From Mycobacterium sp. (GTDB taxonomy: Bacteria; Actinomycetota; Actinomycetes; Mycobacteriales; Mycobacteriaceae): a stretch of 64,000 nucleotides of DNA. Shown here one piece after another: positions 1 through 7,111 of the stretch. Each line of letters opens with the position of its first letter. Position 1 is the first letter of the stretch. Location of the stretch: contig JAGQTV010000017.1 of the NCBI GenBank assembly GCA_020438845.1, positions 1 to 64,000 of the forward strand, read 5' to 3'. The notes beneath the pieces are model-generated. The model saw only the letters and a list, made by a program, of their open reading frames with translations. It had not been told where the DNA came from and made no database searches. A program made the position numbers and the translations under genes.

Positions 1-459
1 GCGCCAGCCGCGGGATTCGACGAGTGCGCGGGTCCAGTCCAAAGTGAAACGAATCTTGTCCACCTCAAGGCGTTGGCGCGGCTTCACATCGACAACCGTG
101 GGAACGGTGCCGGTGAACAATAGGAAGTCGGGCACGTGTCTGCGCATCCGGCGATCCACTCTGGCGCGCAACAGAAACGGCTGTGCAATCACGTGCCGCA
201 CCGTGGTGTCGTAGTCGGCCAGCATCAGCCGCGCCAACTCCAGGCGCGATTCATAGATCACGTGGTCACGATTAGTCGCCGACCAGTACGTACCGGAATA
301 GTGCCGCTGACCATCACGCGACCGGAAGCTCCGCCACGGCACCGCGCGGCTCAGGAAATCGGTTGTTGCACAAACCCATGGGGTCGCACCCTCGGACAGA
401 GTTTCCCTGTCCCGGATCTCCGCGACGGCGTGGCTAGGGTCCACCAAGAGGCCGGCCAA
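1..459 (-). CDS. TnsA-like transposase endonuclease subunit (5' part only)
   Basis: Reading the minus strand gives a protein with a TnsA-type PD-(D/E)xK nuclease core: YESRLELARL (catalytic Glu), then RRHVPDFLL (catalytic Asp), then VVDVKP (Asp and Lys). In Tn7 the TnsA subunit cuts the 5' ends of the transposon while TnsB, a DDE transposase, cuts the 3' ends, which permits cut-and-paste movement. The N-terminal part includes WRSFRSRDGQRHYSGTYW, the kind of lead-in seen in actinobacterial TnsA-like proteins. The reading frame is open upstream only to a stop at 514-516. I chose TTG at 457-459 because a GGGGTGA stretch lies about 9 bases upstream; GTG at 442-444 is the alternative. The C-terminus runs off the window. 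Confidence 0.8.
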   Translation of the reverse strand, partial: MAGLLVDPSHAVAEIRDRETLSEGATPWVCATTDFLSRAVPWRSFRSRDGQRHYSGTYWSATNRDHVIYESRLELARLMLADYDTTVRHVIAQPFLLRARVDRRMRRHVPDFLLFTGTVPTVVDVKPRQRLEVDKIRFTLDWTRALVESRGWR

Positions 460-500
460 ATCACCACGGTCACCCCAATCCGTGCAAATGCAACCGGTCG

Positions 501-517
501 TCCCGATTTCGTTTCAT
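501..517 (-). repeat. Transposon end repeat, inverted copy
   Basis: On the minus strand this reads ATGAAACGAAATCGGGA, matching the two direct copies at 531-548 and 551-568 apart from a 1-base gap and a few substitutions. It lies just upstream of the tnsA-like gene, so it may be both a transposase-binding site and part of that gene's promoter. Confidence 0.65.
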
Positions 518-530
518 AAATGAAGCGCGT

Positions 531-568
531 ATGAAACCAAAACTGGGATTATGAAGTCAAAATCGGGA
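531..568 (+). repeat. Two direct transposon end repeats
   Basis: ATGAAACCAAAACTGGGA at 531-548 and ATGAAGTCAAAATCGGGA at 551-568 match at 14 of 18 positions and are spaced exactly 20 bp apart. Closely spaced repeats at an element tip next to tnsA are the layout of TnsB-binding sites in Tn7-like right ends. That they bind a transposase is inference. Confidence 0.65.
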
Positions 569-602
569 ACCTACAACCTCCTCCTCCCACCTTATTAATT
601 GG

Positions 603-2414
603 CTACTGCCGGGCCATGTTCGTGAACCGCGACAAATGCAGTTGGTGCGCAACGGTAATCGTCTTGGTCGGACCATTGCGGTGCTTGGCCAGAATCAGGT
701 CCGCCTCTCCCCCGCGCGGATCGTCGCGCTCAAACGCATCCGGCCGGTGTAACAGGATCACCATGTCGGCGTCCTGCTCGATCGCACCGGACTCACGCAG
801 GTCGGCCAGCATAGGCTTCTTGTCGGTGCGCTGCTCCGGACCACGGTTCAGCTGACTCATTGCCACCACCGGAACCTCAAGCTCCTTGGCCAAAAGCTTG
901 AGATGGCGCGAGAATTCGGACACTTCCTGCTGACGGGACTCCACTTTCTTGCCCGAGGTCATCAGCTGCAGGTAATCGATGACCACCAATCGCAGGTCGT
1001 ACTTTTGCTTCAGCCGGCGCGCCTTGGCGCGGATCTCCATCATGGTCAGGTTCGGAGAGTCGTCGATGTAGAGCGGCGCCTCACTGATCTCACTCATCCG
1101 CCGGGCCAACCGCGTCCAGTCGTCATCGCTCATCCGACCCGAACGCATATCGGCAAGTTTGATTTTCGCCTCCGCAGAAAGGAGGCGCATGACGATCTCG
1201 GACTTGCTCATCTCCAGCGAGAACACCACGCTCGACAGACGGTTCTTGATGGAGCACGAGCGCAAAAAGTCCAGGCCCAACGTTGAATTGTGCGTGGGGA
1301 TCATGGCATGGCCAGCGAGATAGAGGTGATCCTCGTTGTCGACCTCGACACATCGAACCGGCACGCTCGGGATCGAACGCACGTCGGTGATGCCGAATTC
1401 CCGGGACAGCTCCGCTGCAACGCCGACGCCGACGAGCCGGCGCGCACCGACCGCCGACACTATGTCGGCACCGATCTTCAACTCTGCCGTAGTCACGATT
1501 CCACGAAACGTCGGCCACTGATGATCCGCATCGGCAACGATGACCGAACCGTCCGAGAATTCGACCTCGTAACAGGGCCTGCCCAGCATGACGTCAGTAG
1601 CCGCCACCACACGGGTAGGAAAACCGTCGGCACCGATCAGGAGGTCGCCGACGGCAACCTCACCCATCGTCGTCCATCCGGTGGGTGTCGGCAGCGGGGT
1701 ATCCAGTTTCAGGGCCTTCCCCATACCCGGCCTGGCCGCCACCACGATCATCTGACCCGGATGCAAACCATTGGTCACCTCATCGAGTTCGGTGAACCCA
1801 GTCGGGACTCCCCGGGAGATTCCGCCTTGCGATGCAATGGCATCGATCTCATCCATGGTCGGCTGCAGCAGCGCCTCCAACGGAACGAAATCCTCGGCGG
1901 TCCTGCGCTCGGTGACGTCGTAAATTTCCGCCTGAGCACGGTCGACGATCTCGTTGACGTCGGCTCCCTCGGCACCGGCGTAGCCGTACTGCACCACCCG
2001 GGTACCGGCCTCGACCAACCGGCGCAGCAGGGCCTTCTCGGCCACGATGCCCGCGTAATAGCCGGCGTTAGCCGCGGTAGGCACCGTCGAGATCAGCGTG
2101 TGCAGGTACGGCGCACCGCCGATACGCCGAAGCAGACTTCTACGGTCGAGTTCAGCCGCCACGGTGACGGCGTCAGCCGGTTCACCGCGACCATAGAGGT
2201 CCAGGATCGCGTCATAGACGTTCTGATGCGCCGGCCGATAGAAGTCCCCGGGGCGTAGGCGCTCGAGCACGTCGGCAATGGCGTCCTTGCTCAGCAGCAT
2301 TCCGCCGAGTACGGACTGTTCCGCAGCGAGATCCTGCGGAGGCTGACGACCGAAGTCCTCCGCAGGAGGCGGCGAGTCCGCTCCGGGCTGTCCGAGATCG
2401 TTGACGACGGCCAT
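603..2414 (-). CDS. dnaB: Replicative DNA helicase DnaB with an in-frame intein
   Basis: DnaB is the hexameric helicase that unwinds the replication fork. The 603-residue precursor has the DnaB N-terminal domain (about residues 20-130), then the RecA-like ATPase domain. Walker A reads ARPGMGK|ST and is split by a 143-residue intein; Walker B is in LRLVVIDYLQLM. Removing the intein leaves about 460 residues, the usual mycobacterial DnaB length. The start at 2412-2414 (MAVVNDL) matches the M. tuberculosis start and has GGAGG just upstream; a longer open frame to 2534 lacks family support. It is separated from rplI by about 490 bp, so it is probably transcribed on its own. The Tn7-like end lies immediately downstream. 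Confidence 0.97.
   Translation of the reverse strand: MAVVNDLGQPGADSPPPAEDFGRQPPQDLAAEQSVLGGMLLSKDAIADVLERLRPGDFYRPAHQNVYDAILDLYGRGEPADAVTVAAELDRRSLLRRIGGAPYLHTLISTVPTAANAGYYAGIVAEKALLRRLVEAGTRVVQYGYAGAEGADVNEIVDRAQAEIYDVTERRTAEDFVPLEALLQPTMDEIDAIASQGGISRGVPTGFTELDEVTNGLHPGQMIVVAARPGMGKALKLDTPLPTPTGWTTMGEVAVGDLLIGADGFPTRVVAATDVMLGRPCYEVEFSDGSVIVADADHQWPTFRGIVTTAELKIGADIVSAVGARRLVGVGVAAELSREFGITDVRSIPSVPVRCVEVDNEDHLYLAGHAMIPTHNSTLGLDFLRSCSIKNRLSSVVFSLEMSKSEIVMRLLSAEAKIKLADMRSGRMSDDDWTRLARRMSEISEAPLYIDDSPNLTMMEIRAKARRLKQKYDLRLVVIDYLQLMTSGKKVESRQQEVSEFSRHLKLLAKELEVPVVAMSQLNRGPEQRTDKKPMLADLRESGAIEQDADMVILLHRPDAFERDDPRGGEADLILAKHRNGPTKTITVAHQLHLSRFTNMARQ
1287..1715 (-). other. Class-3 mini-intein in the DnaB P-loop
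   Basis: The 143-residue insert lies between Lys and Ser of the Walker A motif. It begins with Ala instead of Cys or Ser and ends with THN followed by Ser. It carries the three residues that define class-3 inteins: Trp67 in block B (DADHQW), Cys122 in block F (VRCVEV) and Thr141 in block G (IPTHN). In this class the block F Cys starts splicing in place of residue 1. There is no room for a homing endonuclease, so it is a mini-intein. Inteins of this class at this P-loop site are known in mycobacterial and mycobacteriophage DnaB proteins. Confidence 0.93.
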
Positions 2415-2606
2415 CGGCTGACCTCCAACTCCTCTCGACACACTCCCGACATCTGTCGAACGTGGGTTCGATCGCACAGCTGTCACGGTAGGCCGAGGCA
2501 CCGACAAAGTGCATTGGCCTGACCGCTGGCGCATAGCGCCGAATGGAACGGTAGAGGTTGCTGAAGCTGTCGCAAACTGGCACTGTTCATCAACTTGTTA
2601 GTGGTC

Positions 2607-2724
2607 TGTGGACAGCCACTCACAAGCATGTTGGCGGGTTGTGGAAAACTTGTGAATCATTCCGCCTTCGTAGATCGTTTTCGCACTTAGATAGCGGTTT
2701 CAGTGGTTGCGAATCTGTGGATGA
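2607..2724 (-). promoter_or_regulatory. Three DnaA-box-like sites upstream of dnaB
   Basis: On the minus strand, CTGTCCACA (2607-2615), TTTTCCACA (2640-2648) and TCATCCACA (2716-2724) each differ by one base from TTGTCCACA or TTATCCACA. All three have the same orientation and lie 190-310 bp upstream of the dnaB start. DnaA control of dnaB is inferred from this arrangement only. Confidence 0.45.
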
Positions 2725-2854
2725 AAAGTCGTGCGGCGTGTCGAGCGGAGACGCTGTTCCGGGCGTGTCCGACCGATTTTGAATCGCACTGACGACGACG
2801 GCCGGCATAGTAGCCGGAGGAAATTCGCACCCGCACCGGGGTCCTTGGAACCAA

Positions 2855-2893
2855 GAATCCCCGGGTGCACCTAAGGCCGCTACCCGGGGATTC
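2855..2893 (-). terminator. Hairpin terminator after rplI
   Basis: A perfect 12-bp stem (2855-2866 with 2882-2893) around a 15-base loop starts 13 bp beyond the rplI stop. No clear U-tract follows, which is common for actinobacterial terminators. Confidence 0.65.
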
Positions 2894-2905
2894 CCTGAAC
2901 CGCGT

Positions 2906-3364
2906 CTAGCTCTGGGCGACGATCTCCAAAGTCACCTCGGCGTCCACCTGCGGGTGCAGATGCACTGCGATGCGGTGGCTCCCGGTCTCCTTGATGTGCG
3001 CCTTCGGCAAACGAACCGAGCGCTTGTCCAGATTCGGGCCGCCGGCCTTCTTGATGGCCACCACGACGTCGTTGGCAGTCACCGAACCGAACAGCTTCCC
3101 GGAATCCCCGGCCACCTTCATCGGCAGCGAAACCGCGCCCAGAGCGGCGATCGCCGCCTTGATCTCATTTGCATGGTCACGATCGTGCACCCGCTTGGCT
3201 TCACGCCCCCGCCGGATGTCATCGGCTTGCTTCTGGGCACCGCGCGTGGCGGGAATGGCCAGCCCGCGCGGCAGAAGGTAGTTGCGTCCGTACCCGTCCT
3301 TGACCTCGACGGTGTCGCCGGTGGTACCCAGGTGGTCAACCTCAGCGGTCAGAATCAGCTTCAT
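2906..3364 (-). CDS. rplI: 50S ribosomal protein L9
   Basis: L9 binds 23S rRNA and helps keep reading frame in the large subunit. The 152-residue protein has the conserved N-terminal RNA-binding domain (MKLILTAEV, then [18 protein letters not shown]), a long charged central helix and a C-terminal domain. It is the last gene of the rpsF-ssb-rpsR-rplI operon, 11 bp after rpsR, and is followed by a strong hairpin. GGAGG lies just before the ATG. Length and order match mycobacterial L9. Confidence 0.98.
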   Translation of the reverse strand: MKLILTAEVDHLGTTGDTVEVKDGYGRNYLLPRGLAIPATRGAQKQADDIRRGREAKRVHDRDHANEIKAAIAALGAVSLPMKVAGDSGKLFGSVTANDVVVAIKKAGGPNLDKRSVRLPKAHIKETGSHRIAVHLHPQVDAEVTLEIVAQS

Positions 3365-3375
3365 TGTCGGTCCTC

Positions 3376-3633
3376 CTATCGCGTCGCCGACGTGAACGGC
3401 AGCAAGGCGACCTCACGTGCGTTCTTGACGGCGATCGCGATGTCGCGCTGGTGTTGCACGCAGTTCCCGGTGACTCGACGAGCGCGAATCTTGCCCCGCT
3501 CACTGATATAGGTGCGCAGCAGTGCTGTGTCCTTGTAATCGATGTTCTGGCCCTTCTTAGAGCAGAACACGCACTTGCGAGTCTTGATCGGCTTGTCCGG
3601 TGCGGGACGCCGCTTGGTGGATTTGGCCTTCAT
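3376..3633 (-). CDS. rpsR: 30S ribosomal protein S18
   Basis: S18 forms a heterodimer with S6 on the small-subunit platform. The 85-residue protein contains [24 protein letters not shown] and the conserved [11 protein letters not shown], and keeps the cysteines of a zinc-binding (C+) form. I chose ATG at 3631-3633 (MKAKSTKRR); a TTG two codons upstream is possible but the GAAAGAG ribosome site fits the ATG better. It lies between ssb and rplI as in other mycobacteria. Confidence 0.96.
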   Translation of the reverse strand: MKAKSTKRRPAPDKPIKTRKCVFCSKKGQNIDYKDTALLRTYISERGKIRARRVTGNCVQHQRDIAIAVKNAREVALLPFTSATR

Positions 3634-3663
3634 TGTCAATCTCTTTCGTCGATATCTAAGTTG

Positions 3664-4191
3664 TTAGAAGGGCGGTTCGTCATCGCCGCCGCCGAACGAA
3701 CCGGCTCCCGGGGCACTGCCCCACGGATCGTCATGGGTCTCGCCCCCGCCTTGTTGACGCGAGGCACCGCCCCCTGATCCGCCTCCGGATCCGGCGCCGA
3801 ATCCGCCACCGCCGCCGCCCCCGCCACGGCCGGCCTTGTTCACCTTCGCGGTCGCGTAGCGCAGCGACGGGCCGATCTCCTCGACCTCAACCTCAACAAC
3901 GGTGCGCTTCTCGCCCTCGCGGGTTTCAAAGGACCGCTGCTTGAGCCGACCGGTGACAATGACCCGGGCACCTCGGGTCAAGCTCTCGGCGACATTCTCG
4001 GCAGCCTCACGCCAGATGTTGCACCGCAGGAACAGCGCTTCGCCGTCCTTCCAGTCACCGCTCTGGCGGTCGTAGATCCGCGGGGTGGACGCCACCGTGA
4101 AGTTGGCGACGGCCGCACCGGATGGGGTGAACCGCAGTTCGGGGTCGGCGGTCAGGTTTCCGACGACGGTGATGGTCGTGTCACCGGCCAC
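3664..4191 (-). CDS. ssb: Single-stranded DNA-binding protein
   Basis: SSB coats single-stranded DNA during replication and repair and recruits partner proteins through its acidic tip. Residues 1-115 form the OB fold ([20 protein letters not shown], later [13 protein letters not shown]). A Gly-rich disordered linker with a run of eight glycines follows, and the protein ends in DDEPPF, the partner-binding tail. At 175 residues it has the size of the main mycobacterial SSB. It lies in the ribosomal operon between rpsF (94 bp upstream) and rpsR. Confidence 0.97.
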   Translation of the reverse strand: MAGDTTITVVGNLTADPELRFTPSGAAVANFTVASTPRIYDRQSGDWKDGEALFLRCNIWREAAENVAESLTRGARVIVTGRLKQRSFETREGEKRTVVEVEVEEIGPSLRYATAKVNKAGRGGGGGGGGFGAGSGGGSGGGASRQQGGGETHDDPWGSAPGAGSFGGGDDEPPF

Positions 4192-4285
4192 AAGGTCCTC
4201 CTGGGGTTGGCGGGCGGAAGTACCGCGAGCCTACGTAAGGGGTCTGACGAAAAGGGGAGTCAGCTGATTTCCCGAACGGGAGAAA

Positions 4286-4576
4286 TCAGTGCTTGTCGAC
4301 GCGCATCACCTTTGTTCGCAGCACCGACTCGTTCAGATTCAGCTGACGGTCGAGCTCGGAAACGGTGGCCGGCATGGCTTTGACGTCGACGACGGCATAA
4401 ATGCCTTCGGCGTGTTTCGCAATTTCGTAGGCCAACCGGCGGCGGCCCCAGATATCGACCTTATCGACCGAACCGCCGTCACTGCGGATCACGTTCAAAA
4501 ACGTGTCCAGGGACGGGGCCACGGTGCGCTCGTCGAGAGTCGGGTCAAGAATGACCATGATTTCGTATGGACGCAT
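4286..4576 (-). CDS. rpsF: 30S ribosomal protein S6
   Basis: S6 pairs with S18 in the small subunit. The 96-residue protein starts [19 protein letters not shown] and contains [12 protein letters not shown], typical of the family. The ATG at 4574-4576 is preceded by a strong AGGAGGTGATGAGG stretch; the open frame runs 25 codons further upstream but without family similarity. It is the first gene of the rpsF-ssb-rpsR-rplI operon and has a leader hairpin just upstream of its ribosome site. Confidence 0.97.
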   Translation of the reverse strand: MRPYEIMVILDPTLDERTVAPSLDTFLNVIRSDGGSVDKVDIWGRRRLAYEIAKHAEGIYAVVDVKAMPATVSELDRQLNLNESVLRTKVMRVDKH

Positions 4577-4607
4577 GAGAACCTCATCACCTCCTATGGT
4601 CGTCACG

Positions 4608-4628
4608 GCCACACCCTTTTGGCGTGGC
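4608..4628 (-). promoter_or_regulatory. Hairpin in the rpsF leader
   Basis: An 8-bp stem with one G-U pair (GCCACGCC with GGTGTGGC, minus strand) closes a 5-base loop about 32 nt upstream of the rpsF ATG. S6:S18-responsive leaders are known in several bacterial groups, so this could be an autoregulatory element; I cannot identify the conserved binding motif. Confidence 0.35.
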
Positions 4629-4706
4629 AGGAGGGTCGCCTGCGTCGGCAACCCGGCAAGGTTACCGCAGGGCCGCCTGATCAGCGAAATCAGCTGGCCC
4701 AGAGGT

Positions 4707-5345
4707 TCAGCGGCGCAGGCTGAAGTACTCCAGAGCCAGCAGTCGGGTGCGTTCGGACGCCTTGGCCAGTGAACCCGAGTCGAACGGCGGCTGCGGGTCG
4801 TACTCGATCATCAACTGGCTGGCCTCGGCTGCCTGTTGGTCGACGAGAAGCTCGACCAACCGCAGCGCCATGTCGATGCCGCTGGACACCCCAGCAGCGG
4901 TGATGATCCGCTCCGGAAGATTCTCGACGACGCGTTTCTGGCTGTACCGAGCCCCCATCGATTCCAACAACTCGGTAGTCGCCCAATGCGTCGTGGCGTC
5001 AAGGCCGTCGAGCAGCCCCGCGGCGGCCAACACGAGGCTGCCGGTGCACACCGAGGTGGTGAACACCGAATGGCGATGTGCCTCACGCACCCAATCGAGC
5101 ACCACCTCGTCGGTGATCAGCGTGCGGGTTCCTACCCCGCCTGGCACCAGCACCACATCGGGCCGGGAAACCTCATCGAAAGTGGCGTCGCACGTGAGCC
5201 CCAGCATGCCGTTGTCGGTGCGGACTTCCCCTCGGCGATGCCCCACGAACACGACGTCGATGCTCGGGATCCGCTGCAGCACCTCGTAAGGACCGACGGA
5301 GTCAAGCGCAGTATTTCCCGGGAACAGTGCGATGGCGACCTGCAT
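4707..5345 (-). CDS. DJ-1/PfpI (GATase1-like) family protein
   Basis: A 212-residue alpha/beta protein of the DJ-1/PfpI superfamily, close to the isonitrile hydratase and GlxA-N-terminal type. It has the nucleophile elbow [20 protein letters not shown] with the expected Cys, followed by TTHW with the partner His, and an N-terminal [21 protein letters not shown] segment. It corresponds to Rv0052 in M. tuberculosis. I chose the ATG at 5343-5345, 5 bp after the stop of the glycosyltransferase gene; a longer open frame overlaps that gene and lacks similarity. The substrate is unknown. Confidence 0.85.
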   Translation of the reverse strand: MQVAIALFPGNTALDSVGPYEVLQRIPSIDVVFVGHRRGEVRTDNGMLGLTCDATFDEVSRPDVVLVPGGVGTRTLITDEVVLDWVREAHRHSVFTTSVCTGSLVLAAAGLLDGLDATTHWATTELLESMGARYSQKRVVENLPERIITAAGVSSGIDMALRLVELLVDQQAAEASQLMIEYDPQPPFDSGSLAKASERTRLLALEYFSLRR

Positions 5346-5350
5346 GCGAT

Positions 5351-7111
5351 TCAGTGTTGCTCCGATCCCGCGGCCACGGAGCGGCTTTCGGGCTGAAAGT
5401 CGAGCCGAACACGCACTGGGCGCCAACTCCTGCGAGAGGGACGAAGCCACTGCGGCCAGCGCGGCGGAAACGCGTCGGGAGCGCCGTCGAAGACGCCACC
5501 GGATGGGTCGTCAATCCGCCCACCCCAGCGCACCAGGTCTTCCCCTGGCCGATAGATCTGCCGCACGACCAGGAAGATCAACCCGAGAACGGCAATGTCG
5601 CGCACCAATACCGTTGCGGTGAACCACTCTTGGGGTAATCCCTTGTTCTGTTCACCGTAGAGGTAGAGCATGCGTGGCACCCAGACCAGCGCATCGACGG
5701 TCATCCACACAAGCAAGATCCGTCGGTGCGGCAACGCCAGAACCGCCAATGGGATCAGCCAAATCGAGAATTGCGGGCTCCACACCTTGTTGACCAACAG
5801 GAAAGAGGCCACCAGCAGGAATGCCAGCTGCGCTACCCGGGGCCGCTGCGGGGCGGTCAAAGTCACGTAACCGATAGCCGCACAACACAACAGCAAGAGC
5901 AGGGTTACCACCGTGTTGAGCACCAATGGCGGCTGCCAGAACCCCAGATCAGGATCGAATCCCCGCCAGCCGGTGAACGACTTGATCACGTTGTAGAGCG
6001 AGTCCATGTCCTCGGTGCGGCGACTGTTGAGGCGGAAGAACTCCGACCAACCGCGCGGGTAGAACAGCATCACCGGCACGTTGATGGCGAACCAACTCAG
6101 TCCGGCAACCACGGTCGTGCGCACGGCATCACCCAGTCGCCCGGTTCGCACGCCCAGAAGTAACAGGGGCAGAAGCAGCAGGGCAGGATACAGCTTGGCC
6201 GCCACCCCCATCCCGATCAATAGTCCGGCCAGCACCGGCCGTCGACGCGCCCACGCCAGCAGGCCACCGGTCGCCAATGCCGTTGCCAGGGCATCGAAAT
6301 TGGTGAAGGCCTGGAATATCAAGATCGGTGACCCGGCTACCAATGCGGCATCCCAGATTCGGCGTCCGGCCAGGGATGCGGCTGCCCATACTGTGGCCAG
6401 CCATGCCAGTGCCAGCCCGAACGCCGCGATGTTGAAGAACATCACCACCTCGGCGACGTTGGACAACGGAGCCCACTTCACCGCTTTCGCCACCGCAGTG
6501 TAGGTCTTGGCCAGCGCCATCGACACGTACTGGTACAGCCCGGTCAACACCGGGTATTCCATGTATCGCACCGCGGTGCTGCCATCGAACTGGGTCCGAG
6601 GCCGACCGGCTGCATCAAGCTCCAACCAACTGGATTTGTACGGAAACTTGCCCTGGCTCAACAGCTCTGCGCCGTACAGCGGCACGGTGTCGGAGTAGCA
6701 GAGTTCGTAGTACGCCCGTTGGTTCTGCCAATTGGCCACGCGTTGGTCCGGCGGCCCGGTGCCCGTGGTCTGCAGGCACGGCGATTTCGTCGTCCAACCC
6801 AACGCCAACAAGACCAGCGCGATCAGAAACATCACCCGAAGCGGGGTCAGCAAACGGGAACGGCCGACCAGAGCGTGGCGGCCCACCGGGCCACCGACCA
6901 TCTCGGAGAGTCCGGCAACCAGAACATCGTTGCGGCTCGGCAGGTCGCGGTCGTCGGCGCTGCGCCGATCCTTCGCCAGCGGCGCTGGTGACTCGGTGGG
7001 CCGAAACTCGGGGGGCCGAAACTCGGGGGGCCGACCCTCAGGCGGCCGACCCTCAGGGGGCCCAAACTCCTCGCTCAACTGCCCAAAACCGGCCGAGTGA
7101 CCGTCGGTCAC
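5351..7111 (-). CDS. GT87-type (DUF2029) membrane glycosyltransferase
   Basis: A 586-residue polytopic membrane protein of the GT-C fold, homologous to Rv0051. Such enzymes use polyprenyl-phosphate sugars, usually mannose, on the outer face of the membrane; the substrate here is not known. After a ~90-residue hydrophilic N-terminus come about ten hydrophobic segments. The stretch after the first one (RAYYELCYSDTVPLYGAELL) is the extracytoplasmic loop that carries the catalytic Asp in this family. The N-terminus contains a repeated five-residue unit (PEGRP, PEFRP). Its start overlaps the ponA1 stop by 4 bp, so it is co-translated with that cell-wall synthase. Confidence 0.85.
   Translation of the reverse strand: MTDGHSAGFGQLSEEFGPPEGRPPEGRPPEFRPPEFRPTESPAPLAKDRRSADDRDLPSRNDVLVAGLSEMVGGPVGRHALVGRSRLLTPLRVMFLIALVLLALGWTTKSPCLQTTGTGPPDQRVANWQNQRAYYELCYSDTVPLYGAELLSQGKFPYKSSWLELDAAGRPRTQFDGSTAVRYMEYPVLTGLYQYVSMALAKTYTAVAKAVKWAPLSNVAEVVMFFNIAAFGLALAWLATVWAAASLAGRRIWDAALVAGSPILIFQAFTNFDALATALATGGLLAWARRRPVLAGLLIGMGVAAKLYPALLLLPLLLLGVRTGRLGDAVRTTVVAGLSWFAINVPVMLFYPRGWSEFFRLNSRRTEDMDSLYNVIKSFTGWRGFDPDLGFWQPPLVLNTVVTLLLLLCCAAIGYVTLTAPQRPRVAQLAFLLVASFLLVNKVWSPQFSIWLIPLAVLALPHRRILLVWMTVDALVWVPRMLYLYGEQNKGLPQEWFTATVLVRDIAVLGLIFLVVRQIYRPGEDLVRWGGRIDDPSGGVFDGAPDAFPPRWPQWLRPSRRSWRPVRVRLDFQPESRSVAAGSEQH
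6999..7070 (-). repeat. 15-bp tandem repeat inside the glycosyltransferase gene
   Basis: Four full 15-bp units and a partial fifth start at 6999, 7014, 7029, 7044 and 7059. Units 1 and 2 are identical; 3 and 4 differ by one base. They encode a Pro-rich pentapeptide repeat near the cytoplasmic N-terminus. The copy number is likely to vary between strains. Confidence 0.9.

Larger units (their letters stand above)
1..575 (-). mobile_element. End of a Tn7-like transposon (partial)
   Basis: The segment holds the start of a tnsA-like gene reading away from dnaB, preceded by three copies of an ~18-bp repeat that fit transposase-binding end repeats. In Tn7 the tnsA gene starts next to the right end, and that end lies about 25 bp beyond the glmS stop codon; here the repeats stop at 568 and an ACA trinucleotide, as at Tn7 termini, lies at 573-575, about 27 bp beyond the dnaB stop. 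The exact boundary is inferred. The rest of the element (tnsB, tnsC, tniQ, cargo, other end) would be to the left, outside the window. Confidence 0.7.
2415..2905. other. dnaB-rplI intergenic region
   Basis: About 490 bp without a convincing gene. Short open frames here lack family features. It holds the rplI terminator hairpin (2855-2893), three DnaA-box-like sites (2607-2724) and presumably the dnaB promoter. M. tuberculosis has a hypothetical gene (Rv0057) in this gap; I see no counterpart. Confidence 0.7.

Noticed and set aside
136-519. 127-residue plus-strand frame at the left edge
   Set aside because: It is antisense to the tnsA-like gene, lacks any family motif, and is rich in residues typical of GC-rich shadow frames.
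6999-7070. CRISPR array
   Set aside because: The units are contiguous 15-mers without spacers and stay in frame in a coding gene; no cas genes are present.
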